A DNA stretch of 64,000 nucleotides from Anseranas semipalmata (Eukaryota; Chordata; Aves; Anseriformes; Anseranatidae). Shown piece after piece: positions 23,119-35,290 of the stretch. The notes beneath the pieces were generated by a model that made no database searches, had not been told where the DNA came from, and was given only the letters and a program-made list of their open reading frames with translations. The stretch covers positions 311,846-375,845 of the forward strand of contig VXAA01004389.1 of assembly GCA_013399115.1 (NCBI GenBank). The letters run 5' to 3'. The first letter of the stretch is position 1. Every line of letters starts with the position of its first letter. A program made the translations under genes and the position numbers.

Positions 23119-25358
23119 TGACCATTCCTTGATATAGCCATTGAGGGCAAGCATCACTATTCTGTATCTCCTGCCTAAGGAAAACAAAACAAAACAAAAA
23201 ACAATTACTGCATCTTCCAGGCCATGTGAGCTTTACCAGCCTATATGGTAGCAGGATAGACGCAGTCATCCAAGGCCACTGGGTGCTCTGGGGGACAGAC
23301 AGAAATGACGATGAAGTCATAAAGCTGTGACTGCTTTTTCCCTACCAATGCAACATGCAGGACCAAGAGGACAATATTTGGCCTCAGGCTGTGCTAAGTT
23401 TTGCATGCTTGCTGGCCTTGACTAGCATGCTTAGTTATGCCAGATGCTTCTTAGCCAGATGTGATCTATATCTGACAGATAAAGAACCCTGATGTGGGTT
23501 CTGGACTTCAGGGGTAGAGAATTATGCTGTTTTCCAGATGTATTAAGAAACAAAACAAAACAAACAAAACACAAACAACAACAACAACAACAACAAACAA
23601 ACAGAATGAGTCTACTAGGAAGGTTGAAGGGTGGACAGGACACAATGCAATGGCATTCACACAGGAGAAACCTCTCCGGTCTCCCCACACCCTAATTGTG
23701 GCTTCACCTGATCCTCAGGGTGGTGGATCCCAGGTCTCTGTCTCTACATACCTGATAGGTGGGCATGGTGGGCATGAACATCTCGGCAGGTCAAGCTGGC
23801 ATTTTTTTGAATAAAAGGGAACAAGTTCAGGAGAGAAGGGTAGCTTTGTGCGTCATCCTCTGAAAGACTGGAGATGAAAGCTGTGTTTAGAAACTGCCTT
23901 CCTAGACCAGGTGTGCAAAGACAAGAGATAGTTAAATCACTAGGGAAAATGTGGATTTTATGGATCTTTACAGTTTGGATTATTTTAAGCATTTTTAAAG
24001 GTATAAGATTTAGTAGAATTTCTTTAGACGCTTTTGAAAAAAAGTTTCATTCTTAATAGAGCCAGCTGACATTCTCACTTTGACAGTTTTAAGAGAAAAA
24101 AATTTATATGTGTATGTATATGCATATGGAGACACATTCTGAAATGGTGAATATTGCTTACAGACTCTAAAAAAAGACAGTCATTAATAAATTGGAGTGA
24201 GGACAGCTTCGTGAAGCAAGGGGTCATTTCAATTTAAAAAACTTGTTTGTTCTGAAAAAACTAAACAAATGAACCCCCAACATGTTTTTTTGTTGTTGTT
24301 TAAAAGTGATTTTCTACATAGAAATGACTGACATAGTTTTCTTTCCTTCAGATTTATTCTAAAATACTGAATATCTTTAAAAACTCTAAGATCCAGAACA
24401 AATATTTACCCTGTCCCCAAATTATTTTTTTCTCCTTGAGTTATCACCAAAAAATGAAACTGTTTTCAGTTCCCCTGCCTCAGGGAAATCCTTCAGGATT
24501 GACAGAAAACAAACAAGTTAAGCATTGGTAGAATTCTAGCCAGATTTTAATGACATTTTCGTCTTACCTTCGTAACAATTGTTTTGAGGTTTAAATTGTA
24601 TTTTTCATTCATTTGAAACACAGAAAATTCAGTATAATTTATAAATCATTACAACATAATGGTAAACAGGACTAAAAAAGAATAGCAAAAATAGTTCTGT
24701 GAAAACAAAGTATTAAAAACTGTAAAAGTATCTAAAATCTTTTTCAGTTTAAAGTGATCTTGATACATGTAAATTACTGTCCTCTTTTAAGAATTCATCA
24801 TGGTCATTCATTTACCGTTGTTAATCTCTCCTCTACTTAAACACCATTAATTCCTTAGCTACTTAAGGGATAATTTCTCACAAAATATCACAACTAATTC
24901 ATGCACACATTCTTTTTCATTTATTACACTTGGAGCTAATTAACTTGTATGTTTCTGTAAGACCCTTAGAGGAATGAGCTATATGAAAGAATTATCATCA
25001 TTATTATTACTATTTTTTTCAGTGAATCAGATAAGTTGAAGTATATAACATTGAATGTTGTGGTCCAGGTTTTGATATCAATTACCTCACGGTAAATAGC
25101 ACCATTTACTGAGTGTATAATTGAAATCACAACCTGTTCTCCAACAGCAGCACAGTATTCTAAATAATACTTTCTAGCATTGTGGATTTACAAATGTTTT
25201 GCAGTACTACACAAACAAACAACTGTTACAGCTTTAACATGTCGACTAACTCCAAAACTATATACTTTGAGGACTAGAAAGAAGTCCTCCTGTGTTATAT
25301 TTTTCAGGTGCTTTTATTTTTAAGTATTATCCTGAACTGGTGCTACCACAAACCACAT
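23119..25358. other. Non-coding stretch, no gene seen
   Basis: Low-complexity AAAAC units occur near 23177-23201 and a compound AAAC/CAA array at 23547-23603. The DNA at 23120-23800 is somewhat less AT-rich than average but matches no element I recognise. Open frames here are short and lack domains. Confidence 0.55.
23547..23603. repeat. AAAAC/AAAC/CAA compound microsatellite
   Basis: AAAAC and AAAC units pass into about seven CAA units and then AAAC again. The glutamine or threonine runs in overlapping frames are artefacts of this repeat. Confidence 0.85.
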
Positions 25359-25533
25359 AAATTTTCTTTTAGAAAATAAAGAAAAAGAAAAGAGAAAAGA
25401 AAAGAGAAAAGAAAAGAGAAAAGAAAAGAGAAAAGAAAAGAGAAAAGAAAAGAGAAAAGAAAAGAGAAAAGAAAAGAAAAAAGAAAAGAAAAGAAAAGAA
25501 AAGAAAAGAAAAGAAAAGAAATTTTCTTTTAGA
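25359..25533. repeat. Purine minisatellite flanked by 15-bp direct repeats
   Basis: A pure A/G tract of about 145 bases is built from a 12-base unit (AGAGAAAAGAAA, about eight copies) that degenerates into GAAAA units on the right. The 15-base word AAATTTTCTTTTAGA lies immediately to the left (25359-25373) and to the right (25519-25533). Phenylalanine- and serine-rich minus-strand frames here are repeat artefacts. Confidence 0.85.
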
Positions 25534-28500
25534 GTAGGAATCACTGAAAGAATGTCTACTATCATGGTCTATATGGAAGAACTCAGTATTATCTGTTCTC
25601 TCCAATTTACCATTGATATAATTGACAAATAGTGAACATTTGTTTCAGTGGCTGAGACCTCAGCATATCTTGGGTTGAAATGAAGTTTATGATACGAAAG
25701 TATTAGATAAATGAGAAAAAAGTTTGGTCAACCCAGATTGATTCAGTTTGATCCAACTGAAATATTTTGACCTTTAAATAAGTGTTTTAAAGTGTTGCTT
25801 TTTTTTTTTTTCTAAATAAAAATTGATATTTCAAGAAGGAAAGTTAATATCTGAGTTAGCCAAACATTTCCAAAACAAAAACTTTAAAAGATTGAAAGTA
25901 AATATTCAAATTAATATTTCAAATAAATACTTTTGACATTTCTTAAAAAAAAAAACTTTATCAGCTTAAATATCTTTCAAATTCAGAGGTTCATATAATT
26001 CAAATTCATATATGAATAATATATATAACTCAAAAAATCATATAATTATTTCCAATTCCTTTGAATTTGTTTTGTTAAATTCAACTGTTAAAAAGACCTT
26101 TAATTTTCATCTCCATTGTCAGAGTAAATCTCAAACTTTTTCTTAAAATTTACCTGCACTTGGTTTAAAAATGAACCTGAGGTTTTACACAGACCAACTA
26201 AATCTTGAAAATTTGTTTTTACCTCTCCTGACTAGAGAGAAAATCTTGAAAACATGAATTATAAAGTGTCCACAAGCAGAATATAAAGAGAAAAGACATC
26301 AACTGCATTGTCTTTTCAATTTTATACCTAGAAATCAGTCCCCATGACTTTGGATATTTGACTCATGGTTCAATATTTGCAGATAACTGTCAGTTTCCTC
26401 AAAGTGGAGAGCAGTCATTAGCAGCTGGAAATGTACATTTGATCTCTGCAAGGACAATTCTCATATTCCTCCAGAAACTAAGAGCAAAGATTTCTGCTGA
26501 GCTTCTTCTCAATTTTTATTTGAAATATAATGTCTAACCATCTCTGTGACAGCACTTTCACTCTTCATATGAATTTCTAGGTCAGACTTGCAGACAGAAA
26601 AGAGACTTTGGACAATTTGGTTTTGTTCCAGACGCACATCAGCATATCTGAGTGCCTGGCATTTGAGTATATGAACGATTTCAAGTGCATGCTACGCTAC
26701 TTAGAAACTGTGTCAATCTTCCAGGTTGATTTATTGAGTAAGGTCCTTAGCTACATCCTGGCCCTATTTGCATTCATAAAAAGGCTAAAGCAGCACACAG
26801 AGGCTCCCAGAAACCGTTATTTTTTTCAGGAATGTCATCTCTACAGCACAGGCAGTGTGGGAGATAAGCTCACAGGAGTCCCTCCCAAGCTCTGCTCCAG
26901 GTATTGTGCCAGAGCAGGAAGCTGCTTAGGATACTGTCATTGTTCAGATGACATTGTGGTGAGCTCATAGATAGTGCAGCAAAGTCAGGCAGGCCTGAAT
27001 GTCTGGGGGGGTAAGAGGGGGAGAGGGAGGCAATTCTGGTTACTAGAGCAACCCAGAGGTGACAGAGCATAGAAATGAGTGAAAATCATCTTCATGCTTG
27101 TTCTGCTTAGGTCTGGTGAAGAAATACACGTCTAACCCCACCCACACGCCGGGGACATGGACATTGCTATATATGCAGCTGCTGAAGGGAATACAAGGCT
27201 AGAACAGTAACAGGGCAGACTTTTTCCCTCCAGTGGGAATTTCTTTGACTTTTGACATCTTCATGAAACGCGTTACTATTACAAAAAAAAAAAAAAGTAT
27301 TAGAAAAATCTGAAAAAGATAGCAGCAATGTGTTTGAAATAAAAATTTAGCTTATCTCATCTTTCTATCATATATTCATATTCTAGCTTCACATTGAGGT
27401 TCCTGGAGAATTTACAGGTCCCTCAAGGAATCAATACACTTTACATCATATTCAGTATACTAGTTCTGTTTGAAATATGTGGTGGTGACATACATGCTTA
27501 ACATTTAACTTCCATCTTCATTCATGCTAATTCCTTATAATGCAAACTGGATTTATTAATTGACTAGTATATCTTGTGCAAAAGTCATCTATACAACTTC
27601 TGCATATCTTCCAAGAACTAATTACATGGATATATGTAAGCCTTTCTTAGAAAACACAAGTTTTAAAGCTAGCTTCTGTTCTTTCCAGGAAACAAAAGAC
27701 AGAGGAGTAATTGCTTCATTTTCAATTATTCAGTCAGCTTAAAATGCAGTATAAAATATTAAAGGGCAAACCTTTCTATTAATTAATTATGATTGGGTAC
27801 TTTTTGCTTAGCTTCTAATTTCAGCAGCTTTAGACAGATAGCACCCCCTGCATAATTATTTTCCTTATCTATTTAATGTAATCTTAGATTTATTAGTGTA
27901 GCAACACTATGTAAAGAAGAATTCATTCTCTTCCTGACTGTCCAGTTAGCAACCCTTTTCTCATGGAAATCCATTTTAAGACTTATCTGGTTTTGACTGA
28001 GGCAAGCAGCACTCAAAAAAGAAGAGTTAAAAAGACACTGCTAGGTGTGAATATTGTCTGACCACGCAGAGTTATAGGAACTTGCAAGTTCATTTGTGCT
28101 GAAGCATCAGCTTAGTTCCCCTAAAGTCATTAAGCACGTGGATAAGACAGTGAGGAAGCACAAACTGCTCCTTGTGGGCACAAGTCAGGGCAGCCCATGG
28201 AATCTGAGCAGGAGTTTCACAGGGAAGGAGCTGCCTGCCCCTCCCAGCTGTGGAGACCTCACCAGCTACCACAACAGCTGTCATACAGCTACATGGGAAA
28301 ATACAGAGAGGATGGATGCATGACTGAAGACTCTGAAAAACATCATTTGAACTGAAAACTTGCTGATAAAAGTCATAAAGCTTGGTATTCTGTGGCCAAT
28401 TTTAGTATTCTGCTGGAGATAGGCTAATAAAAAACCCTTGCTCAGAAGCGACTTTTATGTGAACTTTTATGTGAAAATTGATATTCATTTTAAAGTTAAT

Positions 28501-28540
28501 ATTCTGATTTGAGATATCAGAGTGAAAACAAGAATTCCTA
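25534..28540. other. Non-coding stretch, no gene seen
   Basis: No gene recognised. A 14-base perfect palindrome ATTCATATATGAAT lies at 26004-26017 in very AT-rich DNA. The longest open frame, 26608-26970 (+, 120 codons), has no recognisable domain and no supporting start context. A 14-A run lies near 27282-27296. Confidence 0.55.
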
Positions 28541-29495
28541 GATGACATTATAGTGGGGGTCTGCTACCAGCCACCTGACCAGGAAGAACAAGTGGAGGAG
28601 GCCCCCTACAGACAGATAGGAGCAGCCTCACATTCACAAGTCCTGGTCCACATGGGAGACTTCAGCTGCCCTGATATCTGTTGGAGGGATAACACAGCAG
28701 GGCATAAGCAATCCAGGAGATTCTTGGAATGTGTTGATGGTTACTTCCTTCTCTAAGTGATAGAGGAGCCAACGAGGAGAAGTGCTATGTTGGACCTCAT
28801 TCTCACTAACAAGGAGGGGCTTCTGGGAAATGGGAAGGTCAAAGGTAGCCGTGGCTGCACTGTCCGTGAAATGGTGGAGTTCAAGATCCTTAGGGCAGTG
28901 AGGAGGGTGCACAGCAAGGTCACAATCTTGGACTTTGGGAGAGCAGACTGACCTTTTCAAGGATCTGCTTGGTAGAGTGCTGGGGGACAAAGCCCTTGCT
29001 GAAAGAGAGGCGCAAGAAAGCTGGTTAATATCCAAGGATCACCTTCTCCAAGCTCCTTAGAGATGCATCCCAACAAAGAGGAAGTCAGGCAAAAATGTCA
29101 AGAGGCCTGCATGGATTAACAAGGAGCTACTGGCCAAACTCAACCACAAAAAGGAAACCTACAGAGGGTGGAAGAAAGGGTGGGTAACCTTAGAGGAATA
29201 CAGAGACATCGTCTGATCAGCCAAGGATCAATTTAGGAAAGCTAAAGCCCTGATTGATTTGAACCTGGCCAAGGACATGAAGAGCAACAAGAAGGGCTTT
29301 TACAAGTACCTCTATGACAAAAGGAAGACTAGGGAAAATGTGGGCCGTCTCCTGAGGGAAACGGGAAACCTGATTACCTGGAACAGTGAAAAGACTAACA
29401 TACTGAATGCCTTCTTTGCCTCAGTCTTCACCAGCAAGACTGGCCTTCAGGAATCCCAGGTCCTAAAGGCCAGGCTCACTCCCCCCCATCTGTAA
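28541..29495 (+). mobile_element. CR1 LINE internal fragment (endonuclease to pre-RT linker)
   Basis: This is a piece from the first half of CR1 ORF2. It starts abruptly within the endonuclease (DIIVGVCYQPPDQE) and stops near the segment before the reverse transcriptase. It lacks the element's 5' end and also its 3' end. Loss of the 3' end is unusual, because target-primed insertion always starts from the 3' end; a later deletion or rearrangement is implied. Three in-frame stops and one frameshift indicate an age between the 18.7 kb copy and the oldest fossils. Confidence 0.92.
28541..29495 (+). pseudogene. CR1 ORF2 endonuclease/linker pseudogene
   Basis: The encoded part is the C-terminal half of the apurinic-type endonuclease plus the linker that precedes the reverse transcriptase. 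Recognisable segments in order: VGVCYQPPDQEEQ; HMGDFSCPDICWRDN (the GDF around 28655 belongs to the nuclease core); NTAGHKQSRRFLEC; IEEPTRRSAMLDLILTNKEG; MVEFKILR; then, after a 2-base loss near 28949, [53 protein letters not shown]; and LNAFFASVFTSKTGL. Disabling changes: TAA at 28754-28756, TAG at 29058-29060 and TGA at 29214-29216. The last probably arose from CGA by CpG decay, since it sits where the family has arginine. It cannot make a working protein. Confidence 0.9.
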
Positions 29496-30240
29496 AAGCA
29501 AATGTGACAAGATCATGAATTACACTGATATCATGCAGTTTAACCTCTTTTAAATTTCTTTGCTCAAAATTTCAGTGAAGGTGAAAGGCAAACAAGACCT
29601 ATTACAGCTGGGATAAGACAACACCAAGAATCTCAGGGTTTGATCTACCTTGAATTTTATGTAATGATAGTGGCTCATAAAATGAAGGAGAAAGGTTGTT
29701 TTCTTCTTTGGCTTTAAAATCCCCAGTTCTGTGAAGCTTCAGACTGACTATATTTCAATTTGCATAGAAGAGGCTACTATAGTAACCCTCTGTGTTGCTA
29801 GGGTAACCATTTAATAATTAGTTCCTTTAAAACTAATTCACCTTTAATAGAGTTAAAGATTACACACCACACTTCCAAAAGGTGTGAACTTTCTGTGGGA
29901 AAGAGTCATGTTACCATTTATAGCAAGTCAGAAACGCAACTTTTTCTGTTTTAAAAAAGGAAGCACAATTATTCCTTTTGTAAAAACCCCAGCTGTCCAT
30001 CCACATATATTTATGCAACTTGCATTCCATTTCCAGTCTCTTTAATATTTTTGTTGTTTGGAAAAGATGCACTCAATATTATAAAATTTCAACAGTACTG
30101 CACCAATTCAGATATTTCTCGAATCACTGAGTGTCTTCATGTCCTTACAGTGTTCTGCTATAGCAAAAAACACATGCAGGACGACTGTGTTCTTCCACTG
30201 TCCTCAGTAAGAACGGATGAAGTTTATTACCAGCAATAGT
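29496..30240. other. Non-coding stretch, no gene seen
   Basis: The expected continuation of CR1 into the reverse transcriptase is absent. Sequence turns AT-rich directly after 29495 and matches nothing I know. Confidence 0.6.
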
Positions 30241-30545
30241 TAGAGGTGAATGGACATGTTTCATTGCACCCTGTACCCCAGGTCAGGGAAGGTCCCAGGA
30301 TGGCCGTGCAGGGCCATGGGGACAGGGACAGCTCAGTGAGGCCCATGGCTAGACAGGACCGTATGGAGCTGGAGACCAGCCCTGCTGCAGCAGGGGCTGA
30401 TGGCCCTGTGGGCTGAAATGGAGTCCTGGGCCATGGGCAGATGGGGGAGCTGGGCAGGGTTGGTCCAGCCTGGCAGAGCCCTCAGGGCCCTGGCACTTTG
30501 AACCAGCACTTGAAGCAGCTTTGAACTTCAGCAAAGTTTTATTTC
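30241..30545. other. GC-rich, CpG-poor block of unknown origin
   Basis: About 300 bases of GGGCC-, CAGG- and CTGG-rich sequence with very few CpG, sharply bounded by AT-rich DNA. It shares GCTGATGGCCCTG, and the preceding TGGAGACCA in the same order, with the block at 22300-22640. This suggests a dispersed repeat family or shared LTR-type material. The minus-strand frame here (61 codons) is proline-rich without a domain. Confidence 0.4.
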
Positions 30546-33500
30546 AGGCCTAGGCCACAAGGCTCAGATGTGAATTCCATAAATGACAATTCAACAGCTG
30601 TGAAACTTGAATCTGAATCCACAGTTGCTGCCTAATTTACCCACCAGGAATACAGCTTTTACAGACATTTTCCACTTGCCTCACTGTTCAGCATGGTTTG
30701 GAAGTTAAAGGTGAGGAAGCCATACCACTGATGATATTTTTACTTCTAATCACCTCAGTTTAGTGGCTAATATTCAAACTAGTACATAACTCATAACCCT
30801 GAAATTGCCTTTTTCTGGAGTGTGAATACCTCCCTTTAAAAGACTTACCTAAACTGCCACGGACAGTGTCTCACTTCAAGCAGAGTACCCCACCTCAAAA
30901 CTGAAAAGCAGGTTGTATTGCCCTTCCTCTAACTTCCTAAAGATTAGGTACAAGATGGTAAACCTCACTTTCAGAAGTGTAACTCGGTCCTCACACTGGG
31001 CTTTTGAGACCTGCAGAGAGCCACAAATTTCAGAGTGGAGTGACATTCAGTTTCAGACAATCCTGAGCCCTTTGCAGAGTTTCAGACTTAAATATCAGTT
31101 GCTTTGTGACTTAAGGTTCTGTTTATCTGACGCAAATTCAAACACTCCGGGCTGCACAAGAGCACTTAGAAGCATCATTTCTCCCTCCACACCCATGCCA
31201 CAGTGAAGAGCAGAGGCTGTTCCTCTGTCACTCTGCTCTGCAGCTGCCTGAGAAGGGAGGTGGTGAGAACAGGGAGACCCTCTGAAACCAGTGTCCCTAC
31301 AGCCTAGAGGGCCTTGAGAGGTACATATAAAACAAATTACAACCCTCAGTGTAAAAGAATCAGGAAAGGAGAAACACAGCTGAGTCACTGTTATTTCCCC
31401 AGTGTGTTCAGACACCAATGTTGAGCCCTTCCCAGCACAGTGACAGCACACACGTAAGCAGACTCCTTACCCCTGCAAGCTGAAATAGCCCCAAAATGCA
31501 CCAATCTGTCCTTGCTGTAACATGAGGCTGACGCAGCCTGACAGTCTGTTTTTTTTTTTGATGCATGTACCTATTATTGAAGGCATTCCTTTGAAATGTG
31601 ACCAGAAGAATACTAAGAACACAAAAATTATCTAATCACTGCCAATTTGTCTGGCTTTTCATCTCAAAATATTGGGTAACATCTGGTAAAGAACCCTTTT
31701 TCCCCCCCTCCAGCACTTCTTTTAAAGCAGAACTGATGAATCTGTCTGACTAGGGGCTATAAAAGAAAAGCAGATGGCACACTTATCACCCAGAAAACCA
31801 ATCACACAACCTTGTCCTTTAGAAGCGTCTCTGGTGAGGATGCAACTTGCTAATGACAGCAATTAGCATCATGGAAATACCAGGAAGGCCAGAACCTTGC
31901 AGACAGTATTTCTGATAAGCTCAGGGACTGATGCTTTTGAATCCATCCAGACGGGTACAAACCATTAGTGTCAAATGTTAATTCATCACAACTAATCAGG
32001 TCCTACGGGTTTTTACTTTGGTGTAACAGTAGCTTGCTAGTAAATGACTCTTCTTAAACCAAGGAGAAGAAAAATGAGATCTTTGTCTTCTGTGGGAGTA
32101 CCAGAGTCTCACATTTTCATTAATTACTTTCTTCTGTATGGACATTCAATATCAAGCTGTCTTATATATGTTGTGTTTTGGTCAAAGTCACTCTTTCTCC
32201 TTAAGAAGACAGTCATCTCTAAGAAAGGAGAAATGGTTCACAATTTAGTTGAATGAACCTTGTGCACAGCAACTAATTTCAATATGGCTTTAGCCTGTAA
32301 TTTTATTCTGTAGCTGCAGGACTCCTTGACAAGGTTGCAATGATAGGAACAGAAGTGCCTGGTGAGAGCAGGACAGGGCTTTCAAGGAACTGCAGTGCAC
32401 AGAAGACTAATTTGGAAGTGTCTTTGCAGCAATATGCATGAACTGAGCACTCTTCCTATTCTTGATTTATTAAAATTAGTTGCAAATGTAGTATCTTTTA
32501 CACTAATTTGCTTAATAACGAAGTATCATTATAAACTCACTTTTTCTTGGTACAACTCACAAAAATGTTTTGGTCACAACACTAGTAAGCTTTTTTCTTG
32601 AAGCTAAAGAACTCTAACTCCTTAATTAAACATGTCCCTTTTTTTAGTGCATATCTCAGCCTAAGTGACTTTCCTCCTTGCAGATGATGGGGAAAGTAGT
32701 GAAATTAAGTCTTGTTTCAGCAAGTGACCTTGTATTTTGCCCTGGTAACTCTCAGTGGGAAATATCCAGAAAATCACAATTCTAAAGATTCTCTAAAATT
32801 CTTAGCAGTTTGAGTGGTGGCCTCCACAAGCTTAAAGAAGAATGTCAGCTTACAGCTGAGAAGTCATCTTCCATTTAAAACTGAATAAAATTTGATCTCT
32901 ATGCAGCTTTATTACACAGGTAAAACAAACTCTACAAGACTTACTAGGAAAAATATTTGTCCAATAAAGCTAAAATAAATCATGTAAATCCATTGTAAAT
33001 TCAACCATATTTATTCTGAATCTTCATGTTAGAATTTTCATCTACAAGTTATTTTTCTGTTAATTTAGAGCCTTTACAGACCCATTTTAACCTGAAAAAT
33101 GGGGTGTTTATTTTGTTAAGGTGGATGTTTTATAATTGCATCATTCCTCATTGTTAAAAGTGGGACTAAGGGAAAATGAATGCCTTGACAGGAAACAATG
33201 ATCATATATACATACACAAATATGTGTACACTTTTTTTTTTTTTTACACACATTCTGTTGAGTGGTTCAGGTCTAGGGCCAGGTCAACAACCTGTGGTTA
33301 AATTAAAGCTGTCCATGACATAAATTCATCAGCACCTACAGTGGCTCTGGGATTACCAAGTGCCTGGGCAGGTAAACTGGGGACTGGGACTGAACTGTTT
33401 GATCCCTCTCAGCGCTCCCTCCAGCCAGAAAAGTGGTACATTAGCAAGGCAGTGTCTGGCATCTCACACAGTCACATTTGTTCAGAAGATCAATAAAAGA

Positions 33501-34875
33501 CCCCTGTTCACAGGGCAGTCTCTCTGTTACCTTTTATAAGCACTAAATTCACTTAGCAAAGCACAAAGAACAAGAATACAATAGAAATTCATTTACTTTG
33601 ATCACAGCCAGATCTTGACATTTAGTTTCTACTGTAAGGACAATAATTCTGAATGGTTTGATGTTTTTCCCCTCCTGAGCTATAATACTAAAAAGCCAGT
33701 GCTAGTAAGTACATGAATAAAAATAATTTTAACTCAAAAGATATGAAAATCTAGCAATGTTCCAAGACATAAGCCATGTTTAATGAAGTTTTGGTCTTCA
33801 CCAGTTATTTGGAAGATCTCTTAAGTGTTGTTTTCCACCAATATAGTTAATAAATTATGCACCTTTAAAAATTGACAGTCTATAACTTGTCAGTAAACCT
33901 TCATAAAGTTCTCATGTTATTTAAATTCAGTCAGTAAACAAATAGTTAGTATATCAGGACTATTGCAGTTATGAACAGTAGAAACTATTTCACTGAAGTA
34001 ATAGTCAGAAATTCAAAGTGACATAAGAGAGTGTGCCAATAAAGAAATAAGTTCTCTGTGCTTGTCTTTACCCCCCGCCTTGAAACATCACCTCATAATT
34101 TAAACACCATTCCACTAATTCCTGAGGTGACATTACTATTTAACTGATGCAGCTGAAACAAGTCAACTATACCTACCTATCTTGTTTCACAAATGTCTGC
34201 TCTTACTAAGCAGATGGTCCTACATTAGTAGAAACATGCATTTCTGATAAAATAAGATCTATTGACTTTTTCCTTTCTTGAGTATAATTCTGGTGCCTCA
34301 AAAACAGTCAGAATAAGAACATTCTTTCCAGATCTTTTTTTTTTAAACGGGATACTCTTTCAGAACATGATATGTTTTCCTCATGCTCTGGATTTTTTTT
34401 TTTTTTTTGCGTTTTTGCTTATCTTTCTTGTAAGAAGCACCTTGTGGACAACACAGTAATATTAATACAATTTTAAAGCCTTTCATTTGTCTTGGGCTTT
34501 TTTTTTTTTTCTTTTTTATTGCTAGGATTTACCATTTTTCAACCTCACATGTTTCTGCTGGAAGTTGTAATGACACCAATAGGAAGCTAACAAGCAAGCA
34601 CCACTCAGGAATCTTGTGTTCATCATTTGAAATTGCTCACAATTCTCAGTAACTATGTCTTCAACAGGAAAACATCTCCCCCAGAGCTACACACCAGGAT
34701 TTTAAAGAGTAGTTAGCAGCATAGAGTATCTCAGGCATTGCCTTCCCCAGTTTCCCCACCTTTCCAGATTTAAGTGTAGACTATATAGCCTCACCAGTTT
34801 CTAATTTACAGTAGCTTACTCCCCCAAATAGTCAGTACTTTCCCACAGTTTCAGTTTAGATTAGGTCATAACATT
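30546..34875. other. Non-coding stretch, no gene seen
   Basis: No gene recognised. T runs occur at about 31550-31558 and 33231-33245, and longer ones at about 34390-34408 and 34499-34511. The interval 31740-32030 has a relatively balanced composition and several TAAT/ATTA words, including TGCTAAT at 31848-31854 facing ATTAGCA at 31862-31868; it is reported as a finding. Confidence 0.55.
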
Positions 34876-35290
34876 TCTTCTGGTTGAATTTACTGTAGAG
34901 CCAAGCTCTTGCAATCCCTCCACATCCCTCTCCCTCCACTTGCAGAAGTCTGCAACACCTCTCATGATCAAGCTCCATGTTACCTCTCCTCTCATGTATT
35001 CCCCAAATCCTACATGGCATGAACCATATGTGCTTCCTTTTCTTCCTATTCATCTGTCTATGTACTCCTTCACTATACTACACTTATTTCTTCTCCCCCA
35101 TGTACTTGAGCTCAGGATACCTACTCCACTGCCTTTCATTGCTCAGTCTCTCTGCTGTGTACAGGCTACATACCTTTTATTTTCTCCCTCCAGAATTTCC
35201 AGCCCTAGACCTAAAAATCTTCTTAACATATTTTACCCCAGGAACTTTTTCACACCCCAAGTCTCCTTCTTTCCAGATAAGCCTATTTAT
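34876..35290 (+). mobile_element. Pyrimidine-rich segment, possible very old LINE remnant
   Basis: The + strand is strongly C/T-rich with words such as CTCCATGTTACCTCTCC and TACTCCTTCACTATACTACAC, reminiscent of the 3' coding region of L3/CR1-type LINEs. I could not align conserved RT residues, so this may be only a composition effect. Confidence 0.2.

Noticed and set aside
25320..25605. Phenylalanine/serine-rich minus-strand frames
   Set aside because: They are translations of the A/G minisatellite.
26608..26970. 120-codon open frame on the + strand
   Set aside because: No domain, no coding-like neighbours and no clear splice or promoter context.
28090..28150. AAGCATCAGCTTAG...AAGCACGTGG words resembling an old sauropsid repeat
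   Set aside because: Similarity is limited to a few words and no longer alignment could be made by eye.
18708..29495. Idea that the 18.7 kb (-) and 28.5 kb (+) CR1 pieces are halves of one element split by inversion
   Set aside because: They cover complementary parts of ORF2, but one is nearly open while the other has three stops and a frameshift, so their ages differ; 8 kb separates them and about 100 codons are missing between them.
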